Shown here one piece after another: positions 8,246 to 16,580 of a DNA stretch of 64,000 nucleotides. The position numbers were made by a program, and so were the translations under genes. Within the stretch, counting starts at the first letter, position 1. Every line of letters begins with the position of its first letter. Origin of the DNA: Brevundimonas sp. UBA6550 (GTDB taxonomy: Bacteria > Pseudomonadota > Alphaproteobacteria > Caulobacterales > Caulobacteraceae); contig NZ_DJKE01000011.1 of NCBI RefSeq assembly GCF_002434505.1, positions 42,336 through 106,335 on the forward strand, given 5' to 3'. Below the pieces are notes generated by a model that saw nothing but the letters and a program-made list of their open reading frames with translations, was not told the DNA's origin and ran no database searches.

Positions 8246-9523
8246 TCACCGCGATACCTCTTGCCACTTGGCAACACCCCAGTTCGCCAGCACGGCAGGA
8301 TGGAAGTTGAAATCGGAGACGATGCCTTCCCCGGTCGAATAGCTCCCCTTAAGCCCGAGACCGGCCCAGAACAGGGCCAGGCCCCGGTCTTTCGTGCAAA
8401 ACTGCGCCGGCTTGTCCGGAAAATGCACGGCCAGATTCAAAAGCATCTCCATCGCCCGGAAGTCGCAAAGCGCATTATAGGCGTCAGTGTCGACGTAGCC
8501 CGTCTTGAACTTCAGGATCGAGCGCGCAGGACCGTTGCCCCGTGAATCCTCAAGGGCGCTCAGGACCGCCATCAGGATCATTGAGGTCCGCTTGACCCCG
8601 CAGGCATCAGCGTCGGCCAGACAGTCCCGCCAAACCCTGTCGCGCCGCCCCGCGCCCACCGTGGACGTCAGCCGAGGCGCCACCCGGAGCAGGAAAGCCT
8701 GATGGGCTTCGAACCACGGTGCCGCTTCATCCAGCATGCGGACCGCACCGGTTTCAACGTTCGGAGCGATCATAAGACGCGCCTTTGGCAGGGCGTAGGC
8801 CAGCGCAAGCTTGACCCTCTGGAGTTGATCGCGAATTTCGACCGCCGAAGGTCTGCGTTTTTGATTGCCCTCCAGAATGAAGGGCATCGGGTTCAACCGC
8901 ACCTCGTAATCAGCGAACAGATCAATGAAATCTGGCTCGCGCCCCTTCAGCCCCCCTCTATCGAACCGACCGATGATGTCCGTAACGATGTTGCGGTCCA
9001 GCAGAATGACCGTGTCGGGCGCGAGGCTGGCCAGGAACGAAGGCAGCCACCCGCCCTTCACCAGTCCGATCGCCCCAGACGTGAACTCGCTCTGGAGCCG
9101 CCCCCTCACCCGGTATGGCAGGCTCGTATCCAGGTCTTCGACGTTGGTCTCGAGGACGGTCGCGTCCCGCCATTCGACAGGAATATCGACAGGACGCCCC
9201 GCCTTCGTCGCGAAGAGTTCGTCGTAGCCGAGGGGCTGCGGCGTCATGCTGCCAAAGCTCAAGCGCGGTGCCGGTCCGCCTTTGTAAAAGTCGTGGCCGA
9301 TGAAGGTTATCTGGCCGGGTACCGGCATGGTGCTCTCCCGCTGATCGGCCGACAAGGTTTCCACCCTGACCCGCAAATGGTGGCGCGTATCCAATTCCGC
9401 CAGCGCACACGGTTGGCCGAAAGCAGACATCGCTAAAGACCGCGTTGAGTCAGGATTGGCGGTGAAGCCCGTGTCCGAGAAGCGCCAGATGCGGACCTTC
9501 GAACCTGATCCGAAACCTGACAT
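8246..9523 (-). CDS. Unrecognised 425-residue protein with PIN-like features
   Basis: I do not recognise a named family. The middle and end resemble a PIN-like nuclease: a strand ending in an acidic residue (DTVILLDRNIVTDII, about residue 175), an internal acidic helix (DFRAMEMLLNLAVHF) and a late CTKDRGLALFWAGL with the spacing of the PIN 'TxD' motif. The N-terminal 120 residues are beta-rich. It starts 12 bases after the stop of the SMC-like ATPase gene and on the same strand, so it is probably the fourth gene of the Lamassu-like operon. It is not a canonical Lamassu component and could be an accessory nuclease or an unrelated hitchhiker. The PIN assignment is tentative. Confidence 0.6.
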   Translation of the reverse strand: MSGFGSGSKVRIWRFSDTGFTANPDSTRSLAMSAFGQPCALAELDTRHHLRVRVETLSADQRESTMPVPGQITFIGHDFYKGGPAPRLSFGSMTPQPLGYDELFATKAGRPVDIPVEWRDATVLETNVEDLDTSLPYRVRGRLQSEFTSGAIGLVKGGWLPSFLASLAPDTVILLDRNIVTDIIGRFDRGGLKGREPDFIDLFADYEVRLNPMPFILEGNQKRRPSAVEIRDQLQRVKLALAYALPKARLMIAPNVETGAVRMLDEAAPWFEAHQAFLLRVAPRLTSTVGAGRRDRVWRDCLADADACGVKRTSMILMAVLSALEDSRGNGPARSILKFKTGYVDTDAYNALCDFRAMEMLLNLAVHFPDKPAQFCTKDRGLALFWAGLGLKGSYSTGEGIVSDFNFHPAVLANWGVAKWQEVSR

Positions 9524-9535
9524 TCGGATCGCCGC

Positions 9536-11593
9536 CTAGGCAGTGGCTTGAGTTCCCTCAGTGGCGCGGAGGATACTAGGGGGCATGGGTGGGATTTCCA
9601 TGCGATCTACGACGTCGGCAGCACCGCTTGCTCCGTAGTCGATTTCGAATCGCCGACCGCCCTGTTCAGGCGAACTTAGCAGGCGCCGGCATAAAAGGTC
9701 CGCAAGCGCTTCGTCCTCGACCGCTACCACAACTTGACGTCCGGCTTGGCGGAATGACGCCAACACTTCGACAAGTTGCAAAGCTCGGAAGTCGTCAATG
9801 TGCTGCACGGGATCGTCTAGCAGAAGTGTCTGCCACCTAGCCCACGGTCGCGCCATGTGAACTGACAGCAAGAACGCCAGGCCAGCGGCGCGCCGCTGGC
9901 CGCTACTGAAGACGAATTGGGGGTTGAGGTCATCACCGACCTTGAGGCTAAGGAAACGCCTAACATCTCCCCTGATGCTGTAGTCAATACTACGCCAGTT
10001 CGCGTGAGGCCGTAGCCGCTGATAGATCTCGTTTAGAAGGGGGCTTATCCGCGCGAGACGCTCGTCGACGATTTCGGATGCTGAGCGCCGGACACTCTTT
10101 TCTAGAGATTTTGCCGTGGCAACTGCGCTCTGAGCCTTTGCGAGCATATCCGCTGTAGTCTCAGCGTGACTCCGAAGCACGCCCACGCGGGCTTCGACCG
10201 AGCTAAGCGTGCGCACGGCGCGCGACGCCTCCATGGCGTTCAACGCCGTCTCAAGTCCAATAAGCTGCTCTCGCTCAGCCGCTGCTTCAGCCTCTAAGGC
10301 CGCTGGATTCCCGGCGTTCGCCGGGTTCAACCCGTACTGCTCGAAGAGGGCCAATTGAGCGGTTTCCCGCTCGCGCAGCGCGCGCTGTTCTCGATCAACC
10401 TCAGCCCAGGCCGCTTGCGCCGCCGTCAATGACTGTTCTGCAACCGCGCTAGCGCCTCGAGCAGCGGCGAGACGCTCCCGCGCTGCGTTGACGCCACCAG
10501 CCAGCTTATCGATTCGGGCGCGTGCTTGAGCGATGCCAGCTTCGAACTCATCGCGCGTCCGTGCGGCGGCGCACAGTGGGCAATGCTCGTCGTGTAGACC
10601 GACAGCCTCTCCGTGCTCGACGAGCGCTGAAAGCGAGGCTGCGATCTCGCTCGCGGCGGCCTCGATATCGTAAGCCCGTTGAGCCTCAGCAAGGTCCGTC
10701 TGTCGACGTTCGAATTCGGCCGATGCTGCGTTCAACTCGGTATGCAGATGCTCGCGGCGGGCAGCTTCTTCAGGCACCTTGTATTGTTGTTGCGCCGCCA
10801 GCAACTCGCGCCCCTCGAACACCGCTTGATTAAGCCCCTCTAACCGTCTCCGTTGATGGGGCAGTGAGCGCTGGGCGATGTCCAACCGCTGGGCGAGATC
10901 ACCTTGTGCGGGCGGGACGAAGCGGTCGATAACGATCATCGCAGCTGAAACATCGGCGCTACGGCTTGCAGCGTCGTTGGCCTCTGACAACTGAACCAGA
11001 CCACCAGACAGCGCCGACCTGGCCTCTTCGTATTGCGTGTTCACGCGTTCTGCAGCGGCTTCGGCGATGGCCACAACCGCTTTCGCCTTAGTCGCGAGAT
11101 CGGACCCTTCGATCGAGCCCAAAGCTGCCCTGACGAGGTCGAAGCGCTGTGTCTCGCTCAGATCCAGGCTGAGCGCGGCAATCCATTCGTCGCGAATAAC
11201 GGACGTCTTGCAAAGTTGGCGGAGGGGATCATCCGGCACCGCACCTTGGCAGAGGGCTTCCTCAATCTCCTCAGGCGTTTTGTCGGCGCCTTCGCGGGTC
11301 CGCGTGATCGAAAACGCATGTCCGTCGACGCCGACAAACGCGGCGGTGACGTAATGCTTCTCCGGCTCATTGTCGCCTCGCCACCAAATGTAGTCGCGCA
11401 CGGTCTCCTTGGCTGCGGACTCTACGGCGTACTTTCCGATCTCGCCAATGATGGCGAACTCGACTGCGTCGCAAAGGGTGCTCTTCCCAACGCCGTTCCG
11501 GCCGGTGATCACCGTGAAGCCGCCACCAAAATCGACCCGGACCTTGTCCCGAAACCCACGGAAGCCGCAGACCTCGATATAGTCCAGCCTCAT
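9536..11593 (-). CDS. lmuB: SMC/Rad50-like ATPase, Lamassu LmuB-type
   Basis: A 685-residue ATPase with split head domains. The Walker A is TGRNGVGKSTLCDAVEFAI near residue 30. Two long coiled-coil arms flank a central HCPLC near residue 337, a half zinc-hook-like turn. The signature motif FSSGQRRAAGLAFLLS lies at about 557 and Walker B TLLLDDPVQHIDD at about 587. In Lamassu (DdmABC-like) systems this subunit senses foreign DNA structures and releases the effector. The gene overlaps the small gene upstream by four bases (ATGA), and the order effector, small protein, ATPase matches Lamassu. It could also be described as a generic AAA_23 family ATPase. Confidence 0.85.
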   Translation of the reverse strand: MRLDYIEVCGFRGFRDKVRVDFGGGFTVITGRNGVGKSTLCDAVEFAIIGEIGKYAVESAAKETVRDYIWWRGDNEPEKHYVTAAFVGVDGHAFSITRTREGADKTPEEIEEALCQGAVPDDPLRQLCKTSVIRDEWIAALSLDLSETQRFDLVRAALGSIEGSDLATKAKAVVAIAEAAAERVNTQYEEARSALSGGLVQLSEANDAASRSADVSAAMIVIDRFVPPAQGDLAQRLDIAQRSLPHQRRRLEGLNQAVFEGRELLAAQQQYKVPEEAARREHLHTELNAASAEFERRQTDLAEAQRAYDIEAAASEIAASLSALVEHGEAVGLHDEHCPLCAAARTRDEFEAGIAQARARIDKLAGGVNAARERLAAARGASAVAEQSLTAAQAAWAEVDREQRALRERETAQLALFEQYGLNPANAGNPAALEAEAAAEREQLIGLETALNAMEASRAVRTLSSVEARVGVLRSHAETTADMLAKAQSAVATAKSLEKSVRRSASEIVDERLARISPLLNEIYQRLRPHANWRSIDYSIRGDVRRFLSLKVGDDLNPQFVFSSGQRRAAGLAFLLSVHMARPWARWQTLLLDDPVQHIDDFRALQLVEVLASFRQAGRQVVVAVEDEALADLLCRRLLSSPEQGGRRFEIDYGASGAADVVDRMEIPPMPPSILRATEGTQATA

Positions 11594-12120
11594 GGCCGGC
11601 TCCCGAAGATTTCAACCACAGCGTCGGGGTTCATGTCGCCGAGAAAGGCATTTAGAGCCTCGACGGGAATGTCTTTCGCGCGTGAGCGGAGGCGGCGGGC
11701 GATATCGGCGTCCTCTAAGATGGGCTGGGCCCGGATAGGCCCAAGCGGTAGCAAGGCGTTAGCGAGATCCTCAACGGTCTGGATTGCTGTACGCGCAATC
11801 TTCCGCGTCAGCGTGAAATCTTCCTCCAGCCGCTCAACCCGCCACTGGAGACCTGGAGCCAGCTCCGACGTAAGCAGAACCGAGTAGACGTTCCAGGCCT
11901 TCGCGCCCGCAGCCTTCAATGCTGGCGCGTGTCGACTTAAAACGCGCTGCTGTGCGGCCTCCCAGTTTTCCAGTAAGTCGCTCGCGGTGCTGAAAACATG
12001 GACGAAGCCGATCAGCGTGGCGCTTTCAAAGCAGGTTACCGGCGGGGACGCACCGGTCCAAGCCCAAGTCTGGTAGCCGGCCTCGCGAAGGATGACTTCA
12101 GACTGTGTCGGAATGTCCAT
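11590..12120 (-). CDS. lmuC: Small middle component of Lamassu-like system (LmuC-type)
   Basis: A 176-residue protein without transmembrane segments or an obvious catalytic motif. It is largely helical, with the pattern CFESATLIGFVHVFSTASDLLENWEAAQ near the N-terminus and VERLEEDFTLTRKIARTAIQ in the middle. Its size and position between a SIR2 effector and an SMC-like ATPase match the small LmuC/DdmB or ABC-three-component middle subunits, which tether effector to ATPase. Start and stop overlap both neighbours (one base with the SIR2 gene, four with the ATPase gene), so translation is coupled. The assignment rests on context and size rather than a recognised motif. Confidence 0.72.
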   Translation of the reverse strand: MDIPTQSEVILREAGYQTWAWTGASPPVTCFESATLIGFVHVFSTASDLLENWEAAQQRVLSRHAPALKAAGAKAWNVYSVLLTSELAPGLQWRVERLEEDFTLTRKIARTAIQTVEDLANALLPLGPIRAQPILEDADIARRLRSRAKDIPVEALNAFLGDMNPDAVVEIFGSRP

Positions 12121-13439
12121 CAGATACCCAGCTCCGTCCGCCCATCGGCTAGATCATACCAAGAGCCAACGGGAGCCGGCCGCATAAAACTGCCAGCATG
12201 CCCGGGCCTCACAACGCTACCCGGAAGCGGCAGGGCAGTTGCGCCGGCGGCTACGACAATATCGGTCGCAGCTATCGCAGGGGCTTCGATAAATCGAACC
12301 TGGAGCTGGCTTAAGACAGCTCCTGCGCCATTGACGACTCGTATCGAACGACCGCCCAACTCGTAGCCGGTCGGACGGCTCGTTGCCCCTGCCTGCCGCA
12401 GGAGCAAGTGAAACGTGCCGACGACTTCGCACTGGCTCGGTTGCGCGCGGGTCGCTGGCTGATCTGACGGAACGCCCTCCGCGTCGCAGCGCCAGCCATA
12501 AAGGACGTCATTCTCGAAGTCCGGTGGTTCAAGCCAAGCCGGATCGCACACTGTGCCGGTTGCGGCCTCGAATGAAGCTCTGCCTGCCGACAGCATCCCT
12601 CGGATGTAGTTCTGAGAGAACGCCTTGCGCAGTTCAGCAAGCGCTTCCGCGCCCGATTCTCGAACGTGTGTGAAGACGACGCCCGGGCCATGAGCAAGCG
12701 CCCACAATTCCGGTGCCTTGGCTTCCAGGGCCGCCGCATCGGTGGGGTCAATCACCGTGACGGACTGCGGTGCCAAACCGTCGAGAACGGTTCCCAAGAC
12801 GGTGTTCAGGTAATCCCAGTCGGACCAAAACCCGACGACCAGCAAATCCTTCTGGCGCAAGTTAGCGGCCATCCAGGCCTTGCTCCTCGCGATCCGGTCG
12901 GCAATCGGCGGCGCGCCAAGTTGTGACGGTGCCCACACGGTCGCCAGCCGATCGCGCGTGGCACAGCCGTGAAACTTCAGCAGCGGACTCTGGGTGCGAG
13001 ACCGAACTGTCGCCTCGTCGCCGTCCAGCGAATTCTGGAAATCGAAGCCACTCTCAATCCCGCAACGCTCGATCAGGGTGTCGTAGTTGGCCGAAAGGGC
13101 GGCAGACGCTGCGCGGGTGATCAGAAAGTCCGCAACAGCCGCGTGGCCAGCATTGGGAGGCCGGACGAATGCCTGCCACGGCACGAGACTTTCGATGAAG
13201 ACCGTTTCGAGGGTGTGCAGATCAACGAAGTGCTGGGCGAACGCTTCAAGATCGTGTCGCATGGTCGTGTCGCAGGTCGGATCGGTCTCGATCACATACT
13301 TGTCGAAGCTGGCCTCAGCGACGCGCCAGGCTGGTGGCAGGTTGCTCGGGGCAGCCATCGACAGACCCGCGCCGCAGACGACAACCAAGCGCCCAGCGTG
13401 CATTGACGCGAGAAGTCTTGCCTTTGTCTCAGGTGCCAA
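12120..13439 (-). CDS. lmuA: SIR2-domain effector, Lamassu LmuA-type
   Basis: A 439-residue protein with an N-terminal SIR2-like NAD-binding domain: RLVVVCGAGLSMAAPSNLPP (about residues 17-36), ALSANYDTLIERCG (about 113) and the catalytic-histidine-like LLKFHGC (about 152). SIR2 domains in defence systems typically degrade NAD+ and stop phage growth. The C-terminal 180 residues are beta-rich, unrecognised and may bind the middle component. The first gene of a tightly overlapping operon (SIR2, 176-residue protein, SMC-like ATPase, PIN-like protein). The start is a TTG at 13439 behind GAGGGCGAGG; ATG 13403 is the alternative. Lamassu variants with SIR2 effectors are known, which this most resembles. 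Confidence 0.82.
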   Translation of the reverse strand: MAPETKARLLASMHAGRLVVVCGAGLSMAAPSNLPPAWRVAEASFDKYVIETDPTCDTTMRHDLEAFAQHFVDLHTLETVFIESLVPWQAFVRPPNAGHAAVADFLITRAASAALSANYDTLIERCGIESGFDFQNSLDGDEATVRSRTQSPLLKFHGCATRDRLATVWAPSQLGAPPIADRIARSKAWMAANLRQKDLLVVGFWSDWDYLNTVLGTVLDGLAPQSVTVIDPTDAAALEAKAPELWALAHGPGVVFTHVRESGAEALAELRKAFSQNYIRGMLSAGRASFEAATGTVCDPAWLEPPDFENDVLYGWRCDAEGVPSDQPATRAQPSQCEVVGTFHLLLRQAGATSRPTGYELGGRSIRVVNGAGAVLSQLQVRFIEAPAIAATDIVVAAGATALPLPGSVVRPGHAGSFMRPAPVGSWYDLADGRTELGI

Positions 13440-13860
13440 TTGCGCCTCGCCCTCGTACTCGATGACTATAGCTACAACTTGCAGAATGGCGACAGCTAAC
13501 GGCCGCGCTCGATACCATCCGGCTGCTCCCTGCCGGAACGGCTTCGTTCATGGTGAAAGTGCGCGATCGACCGCCATGCTCACGCGCAAGTGCAAGCCGC
13601 TAGGTTCCGGTCGGGCGGCTTAACAGGCGGCCTGCGACCTCGACGCTTAATCCAGCGAGCCTGCCGCCTAAACCGCGCTCTACAGCGGACATTCCGAGTA
13701 TCTGCAAAGAGTCAGAAGCGATCCTTGCTTGGCTGCCCAAAAACGGACGTCCAACCGGCCGCGGGCTTCACGCCCACTTTCGACTCGTTGCGGACGTTGA
13801 CATGCCGGAGGCCGCCACGATCGTTTTCGGGTTTTGCTAGACGTTGCTCAGGTCCGCAGT
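13440..13860 (+). other. Intergenic region upstream of the SIR2 operon
   Basis: No convincing gene is seen. It should hold the promoter of the minus-strand SIR2 operon near 13.45-13.5 kb and, further right, one degenerate copy of the dispersed GTCCGC-type repeat (about 13744-13802, with the ending TTGCGGACGTTG). The rest is unassigned. Confidence 0.5.
13744..13802 (+). repeat. Degenerate GTCCGC...GCGGAC dispersed repeat
   Basis: An ACTTTCGACTCGTTGCGGAC core followed by GTTG, with an upstream CGGACGTCC. It matches the consensus seen repeatedly in gaps of this window (TGTCCGCTTTCCACCCATT, then GCGGACATT). Confidence 0.5.
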
Positions 13861-14634
13861 CTAACTCCAACCTGCCGCAGACACGTCGGAGCGATAGGTC
13901 CGGCTTATCGGCGCCACGACGCCGCCAACGAGGCGCACCTTCCCCGAGCCGCGCGACCAACGCACCTCTTCAATCGCGTCTGCGGCGACCCACCATGAGC
14001 GGTGAACCCGCAATCCGTGCGCTAGCGACAATTCGTCGAGCGCGTCGGCAAAGCGTAGAGTGATCAGCTCCGCGCCCGCATCGGTATGCACTCTCAAATA
14101 ATGGTCGTGCGCCTCGATGGCGATCAGGCGGGCACCGCGCCGCCTGGCTGACAGCCGCTGCCTGAAAGCCGTCTCGGCCTCTGGCAGGGGCGGGACGACG
14201 AGGATGCGGGTCTCGACCCGCACGGGCAACCTGCGCCAGACCAAGGCCCTGACCGTCATGGCCGCCAGCATGATGGGGCCGACCTGCCAAAACAGCGGCA
14301 GATAGATCGACCAGCGATGTTCTGAGAACATCAGACGCTGGGTCACGAGGACGAACAGGGTCACCAGCGGCGTGGCGAGCGCCGAGGTCACGGCGACGCG
14401 TCTCCATAGGAACGGCAGGCGACGGCCCAGGCTTTCGTCCACCGCGACCGCAATCAACCCGCCGCCCAGCATGCAGATCGTCCAGTACGCGTAGCGGCTC
14501 ACGAGAGGCGCATTTTCAGAATCGAAGGGGCCGAGAAATCCGAGCAACATGCCCATGACGGTGAGCATGACGCCGTCGATGGCCCAGCGCCGCCCGGTCG
14601 TCACCCCGATGATGGTTCTCGTCTTGTGACCCAT
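13861..14634 (-). CDS. Membrane-bound LytTR-domain transcription regulator
   Basis: A 257-residue protein. Four hydrophobic helices occupy residues about 15-130 (for example VMLTVMGMLLGFLGPF and MLGGGLIAVAVD), followed by a LytTR DNA-binding domain at about 160-257. Its hallmarks are RLIAIEAHDHYLRVHTDAG, LRFADALDEL and GLRVHRSWWVA. The long open frame continues upstream to 15654, but that part is only the reverse of the hydrolase gene, so ATG 14634 is taken as the start. It is divergent from the hydrolase gene with 111 bases between, so it may control that gene. The input signal is unknown. Confidence 0.85.
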   Translation of the reverse strand: MGHKTRTIIGVTTGRRWAIDGVMLTVMGMLLGFLGPFDSENAPLVSRYAYWTICMLGGGLIAVAVDESLGRRLPFLWRRVAVTSALATPLVTLFVLVTQRLMFSEHRWSIYLPLFWQVGPIMLAAMTVRALVWRRLPVRVETRILVVPPLPEAETAFRQRLSARRRGARLIAIEAHDHYLRVHTDAGAELITLRFADALDELSLAHGLRVHRSWWVAADAIEEVRWSRGSGKVRLVGGVVAPISRTYRSDVSAAGWS

Positions 14635-14745
14635 GCCGTCCCGTTCACGCACCCACAGCACCGTTCGCGAAGTCGGGCCTAGCGAGCCGCCAAGCGACCG
14701 GCAATGGCGTTTGGCGAGAACTCGCAATCCTGATTTGGAAAACCC

Positions 14746-16110
14746 ATGCCCCAATCCCGCCTCGCCGCCGCCCTGGCCCTCATCATGTCCATCGTCGCCT
14801 TGCCAGCAATGGCCCAGGCGCCGGGGGCCGACGTCGATGAGCGACCCGATCCGACCGTGGTCTGTCATGTGGGCGTCTATAGGCTGGATGACGGCAGTTG
14901 GGTGGATGTCGCGCCGCTGGCGAACAAGGGCCTGCGGTGGCGTCGGCTGGACGGGACGACGGCCAGGATGCTGATGGGCGCGCAGGGGCACTGGGTCAGC
15001 ACCCTCGGTTCCACCACACGCGTCGAAGGCCCGCAGCCGCAACTGGGGTCGTGCGAGGAAGGTCGGATGGTCTTCGACGGAAAGATTGGCCGTCGCCTGA
15101 GCCTGGACGTGCGCGACACGACCTTCGTTGGCCAGGGCGGGACGCGCCTGAACGGCCGGCTGGTCCTGCCGCTTGGTGAGGGGCCGGTCCCCATCATGGT
15201 CGAGGTACATGGGTCGGAAGGCGCCAATGCGCTGGACTTCAATGCCTTCCAGCGGTTCGCCCCAGCCTCGGGCGTTGGCGTCTTCGTCTATGCCAAGCGG
15301 GGCTCTGGTGGATCGGAGGGGCGCTATACTCAGGACTTTCACGTCCTGGCTGAGGACGCCGCCGCCGCCGTGGTCGAGGCCCGTCGGCTGGCCGGAAGTC
15401 GCGCGGGCCGGGTCGGCCTTCACGGTTCCAGCCAGGGAGGATGGGTCGCGCCGTTGGCTGCCAGCCAGACGCCAGTGGACTTCGTCATCGTTGGCTTTGG
15501 TTTGGCCTATGGGGCGCTGGCGGAAGACAGCGACCAGGTGATGTTGGATCTCAAGGGCAAGGGTTGGGGCGCGGACGTGCTGGAACAGGCGCGCGAGATC
15601 ACCGACGTGACCGGCGCCTTCATCGCCTCGCACGGCGAAGTCGGGTTTGCGCATCTAGAGGCCATGCGGGCCAAGTATCGCACCCAACCTTGGTTCGCCG
15701 ACATCAAAGGCGAGTTCACCGGATTTCTACTAACTACCCCGAACGAACAAATCACCGCCATGGCCCCCGTGCTCGACGCTGGAACCTCGTGGGACTACGA
15801 CCCGCTGCCGGTGTTGAGCCGTCTTAACACGCCGATGCTTTGGATTCAGGCCAAGGACGATCTGGGCGCGCCGCCCGACGCCACTCGCCAGCGGCTGATC
15901 GACCTGGCAGGCCAAGGGCGGCCGATCACTCTGTTGGAGTATCCGAACACCGACCATGGCATCGTTCGGTTTGAAACTGCGCCGGACGGCAAGCGCACAT
16001 CGATAGGCTACGCATCTGGCTATTATCAGGCCGTGCTGGACTGGGCGAAGAAGGGGCGGTTGGATGGAGCCTATGGCGACGGACAAATTCTGACGGAAGG
16101 GCCGTCGTAA
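14746..16110 (+). CDS. Secreted alpha/beta-hydrolase (S9/dienelactone-hydrolase-like)
   Basis: A 454-residue protein. Residues 1-24 are a signal peptide ending AMAQA. The hydrolase core begins at about 145 with a strand-turn PIMVEVHGSEG. The nucleophile motif GSSQG places Ser229 in the elbow. The probable acid is in LWIQAKDDLGAP (about 370) and the catalytic His in YPNTDHGI (about 407). The first 100 residues are a separate N-terminal region with few known features. It is probably a periplasmic esterase or peptidase; the substrate is unknown. The divergent LytTR gene suggests dedicated control. Confidence 0.85.
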   Translation: MPQSRLAAALALIMSIVALPAMAQAPGADVDERPDPTVVCHVGVYRLDDGSWVDVAPLANKGLRWRRLDGTTARMLMGAQGHWVSTLGSTTRVEGPQPQLGSCEEGRMVFDGKIGRRLSLDVRDTTFVGQGGTRLNGRLVLPLGEGPVPIMVEVHGSEGANALDFNAFQRFAPASGVGVFVYAKRGSGGSEGRYTQDFHVLAEDAAAAVVEARRLAGSRAGRVGLHGSSQGGWVAPLAASQTPVDFVIVGFGLAYGALAEDSDQVMLDLKGKGWGADVLEQAREITDVTGAFIASHGEVGFAHLEAMRAKYRTQPWFADIKGEFTGFLLTTPNEQITAMAPVLDAGTSWDYDPLPVLSRLNTPMLWIQAKDDLGAPPDATRQRLIDLAGQGRPITLLEYPNTDHGIVRFETAPDGKRTSIGYASGYYQAVLDWAKKGRLDGAYGDGQILTEGPS

Positions 16111-16188
16111 GGAAACGTCACCATCGCGGCCAGATCGCGGAAATGAGCAATCCTGCCCCTTGGGCGATCTGACATAACAGCAGCTCAA

Positions 16189-16217
16189 GGTCTGCTTCCC
16201 ACCCATTCGGGACATTG
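16189..16217 (+). repeat. GTCCGC-type dispersed repeat beside recombinase relic 1
   Basis: GTCTGCTTCCCACCCATTCG followed by GGACATT, about 40 bases beyond the stop codon of the recombinase relic at 16255. A similar sequence stands at the same place beside the relics at 19859 and 30895. Confidence 0.6.
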
Positions 16218-16254
16218 GGGCAGACCGCTTTTCAGGCGCGCTGCCCCATGCCGG

Positions 16255-16449
16255 CTAAAGGTCGATCTGCTCAGAAATCTCCAACGCGTCGTCTACCTCG
16301 ATACCGAGATACCTGACGGTGCTCTCCAACTTCCCGTGACCGAGGAGTAGCTGGCAGGCTCGCAGATTGCCTGTCTTCCTGTAGATTAAGGCCACCTTAG
16401 TTCGCCGAAGGCTATGGGTGCCGTAGGCACTTGGGTTCAGGTCGATCAT
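16255..16449 (-). pseudogene. Tyrosine recombinase 3' relic 1
   Basis: Encodes the C-terminal 64 residues of a phage-integrase-type recombinase: YGTHSLRRTKVALIYRKTGN, LLLGHGKLESTVRYLG and the ending ALEISEQIDL. It keeps the HxLRR box, LGH and the catalytic tyrosine context (TVRYLG). The sequence breaks exactly after MIDLNPS at 16449 and unrelated coding sequence of the opposite strand begins. It is one of three decayed copies of the same gene in the window. Confidence 0.8.
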
Positions 16450-16558
16450 GCTGACCCGCCAGCGACATGAGCTGTTCGCCGCGCAGTTTGGGATTGACGT
16501 GGCGGATCCCCGCGTGGCGAAGAATCTAATCAATTCCATGCATCCGAAAGAGGACTGA
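16448..16558 (+). pseudogene. Short 3' remnant of a gene upstream of the HEPN gene
   Basis: A 36-codon frame ending HPKED-stop, with protein-like composition (LTRQRHELFAAQFGIDVADP, then RVAKNLINSM). It begins at the very break with the recombinase relic and stops 22 bases before the HEPN gene. The simplest reading is the tail of a gene that once preceded the HEPN gene and was cut off by the recombinase segment. The parent family is not recognised. Confidence 0.4.
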
Positions 16559-16580
16559 CGACCTCCGGAAAGGCTCCTTC

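Noticed and set aside
14635..15654. N-terminal extension of the LytTR regulator
   Set aside because: It lies wholly opposite the secreted hydrolase gene, and an ATG at 14634 gives a natural protein with four helices plus LytTR.
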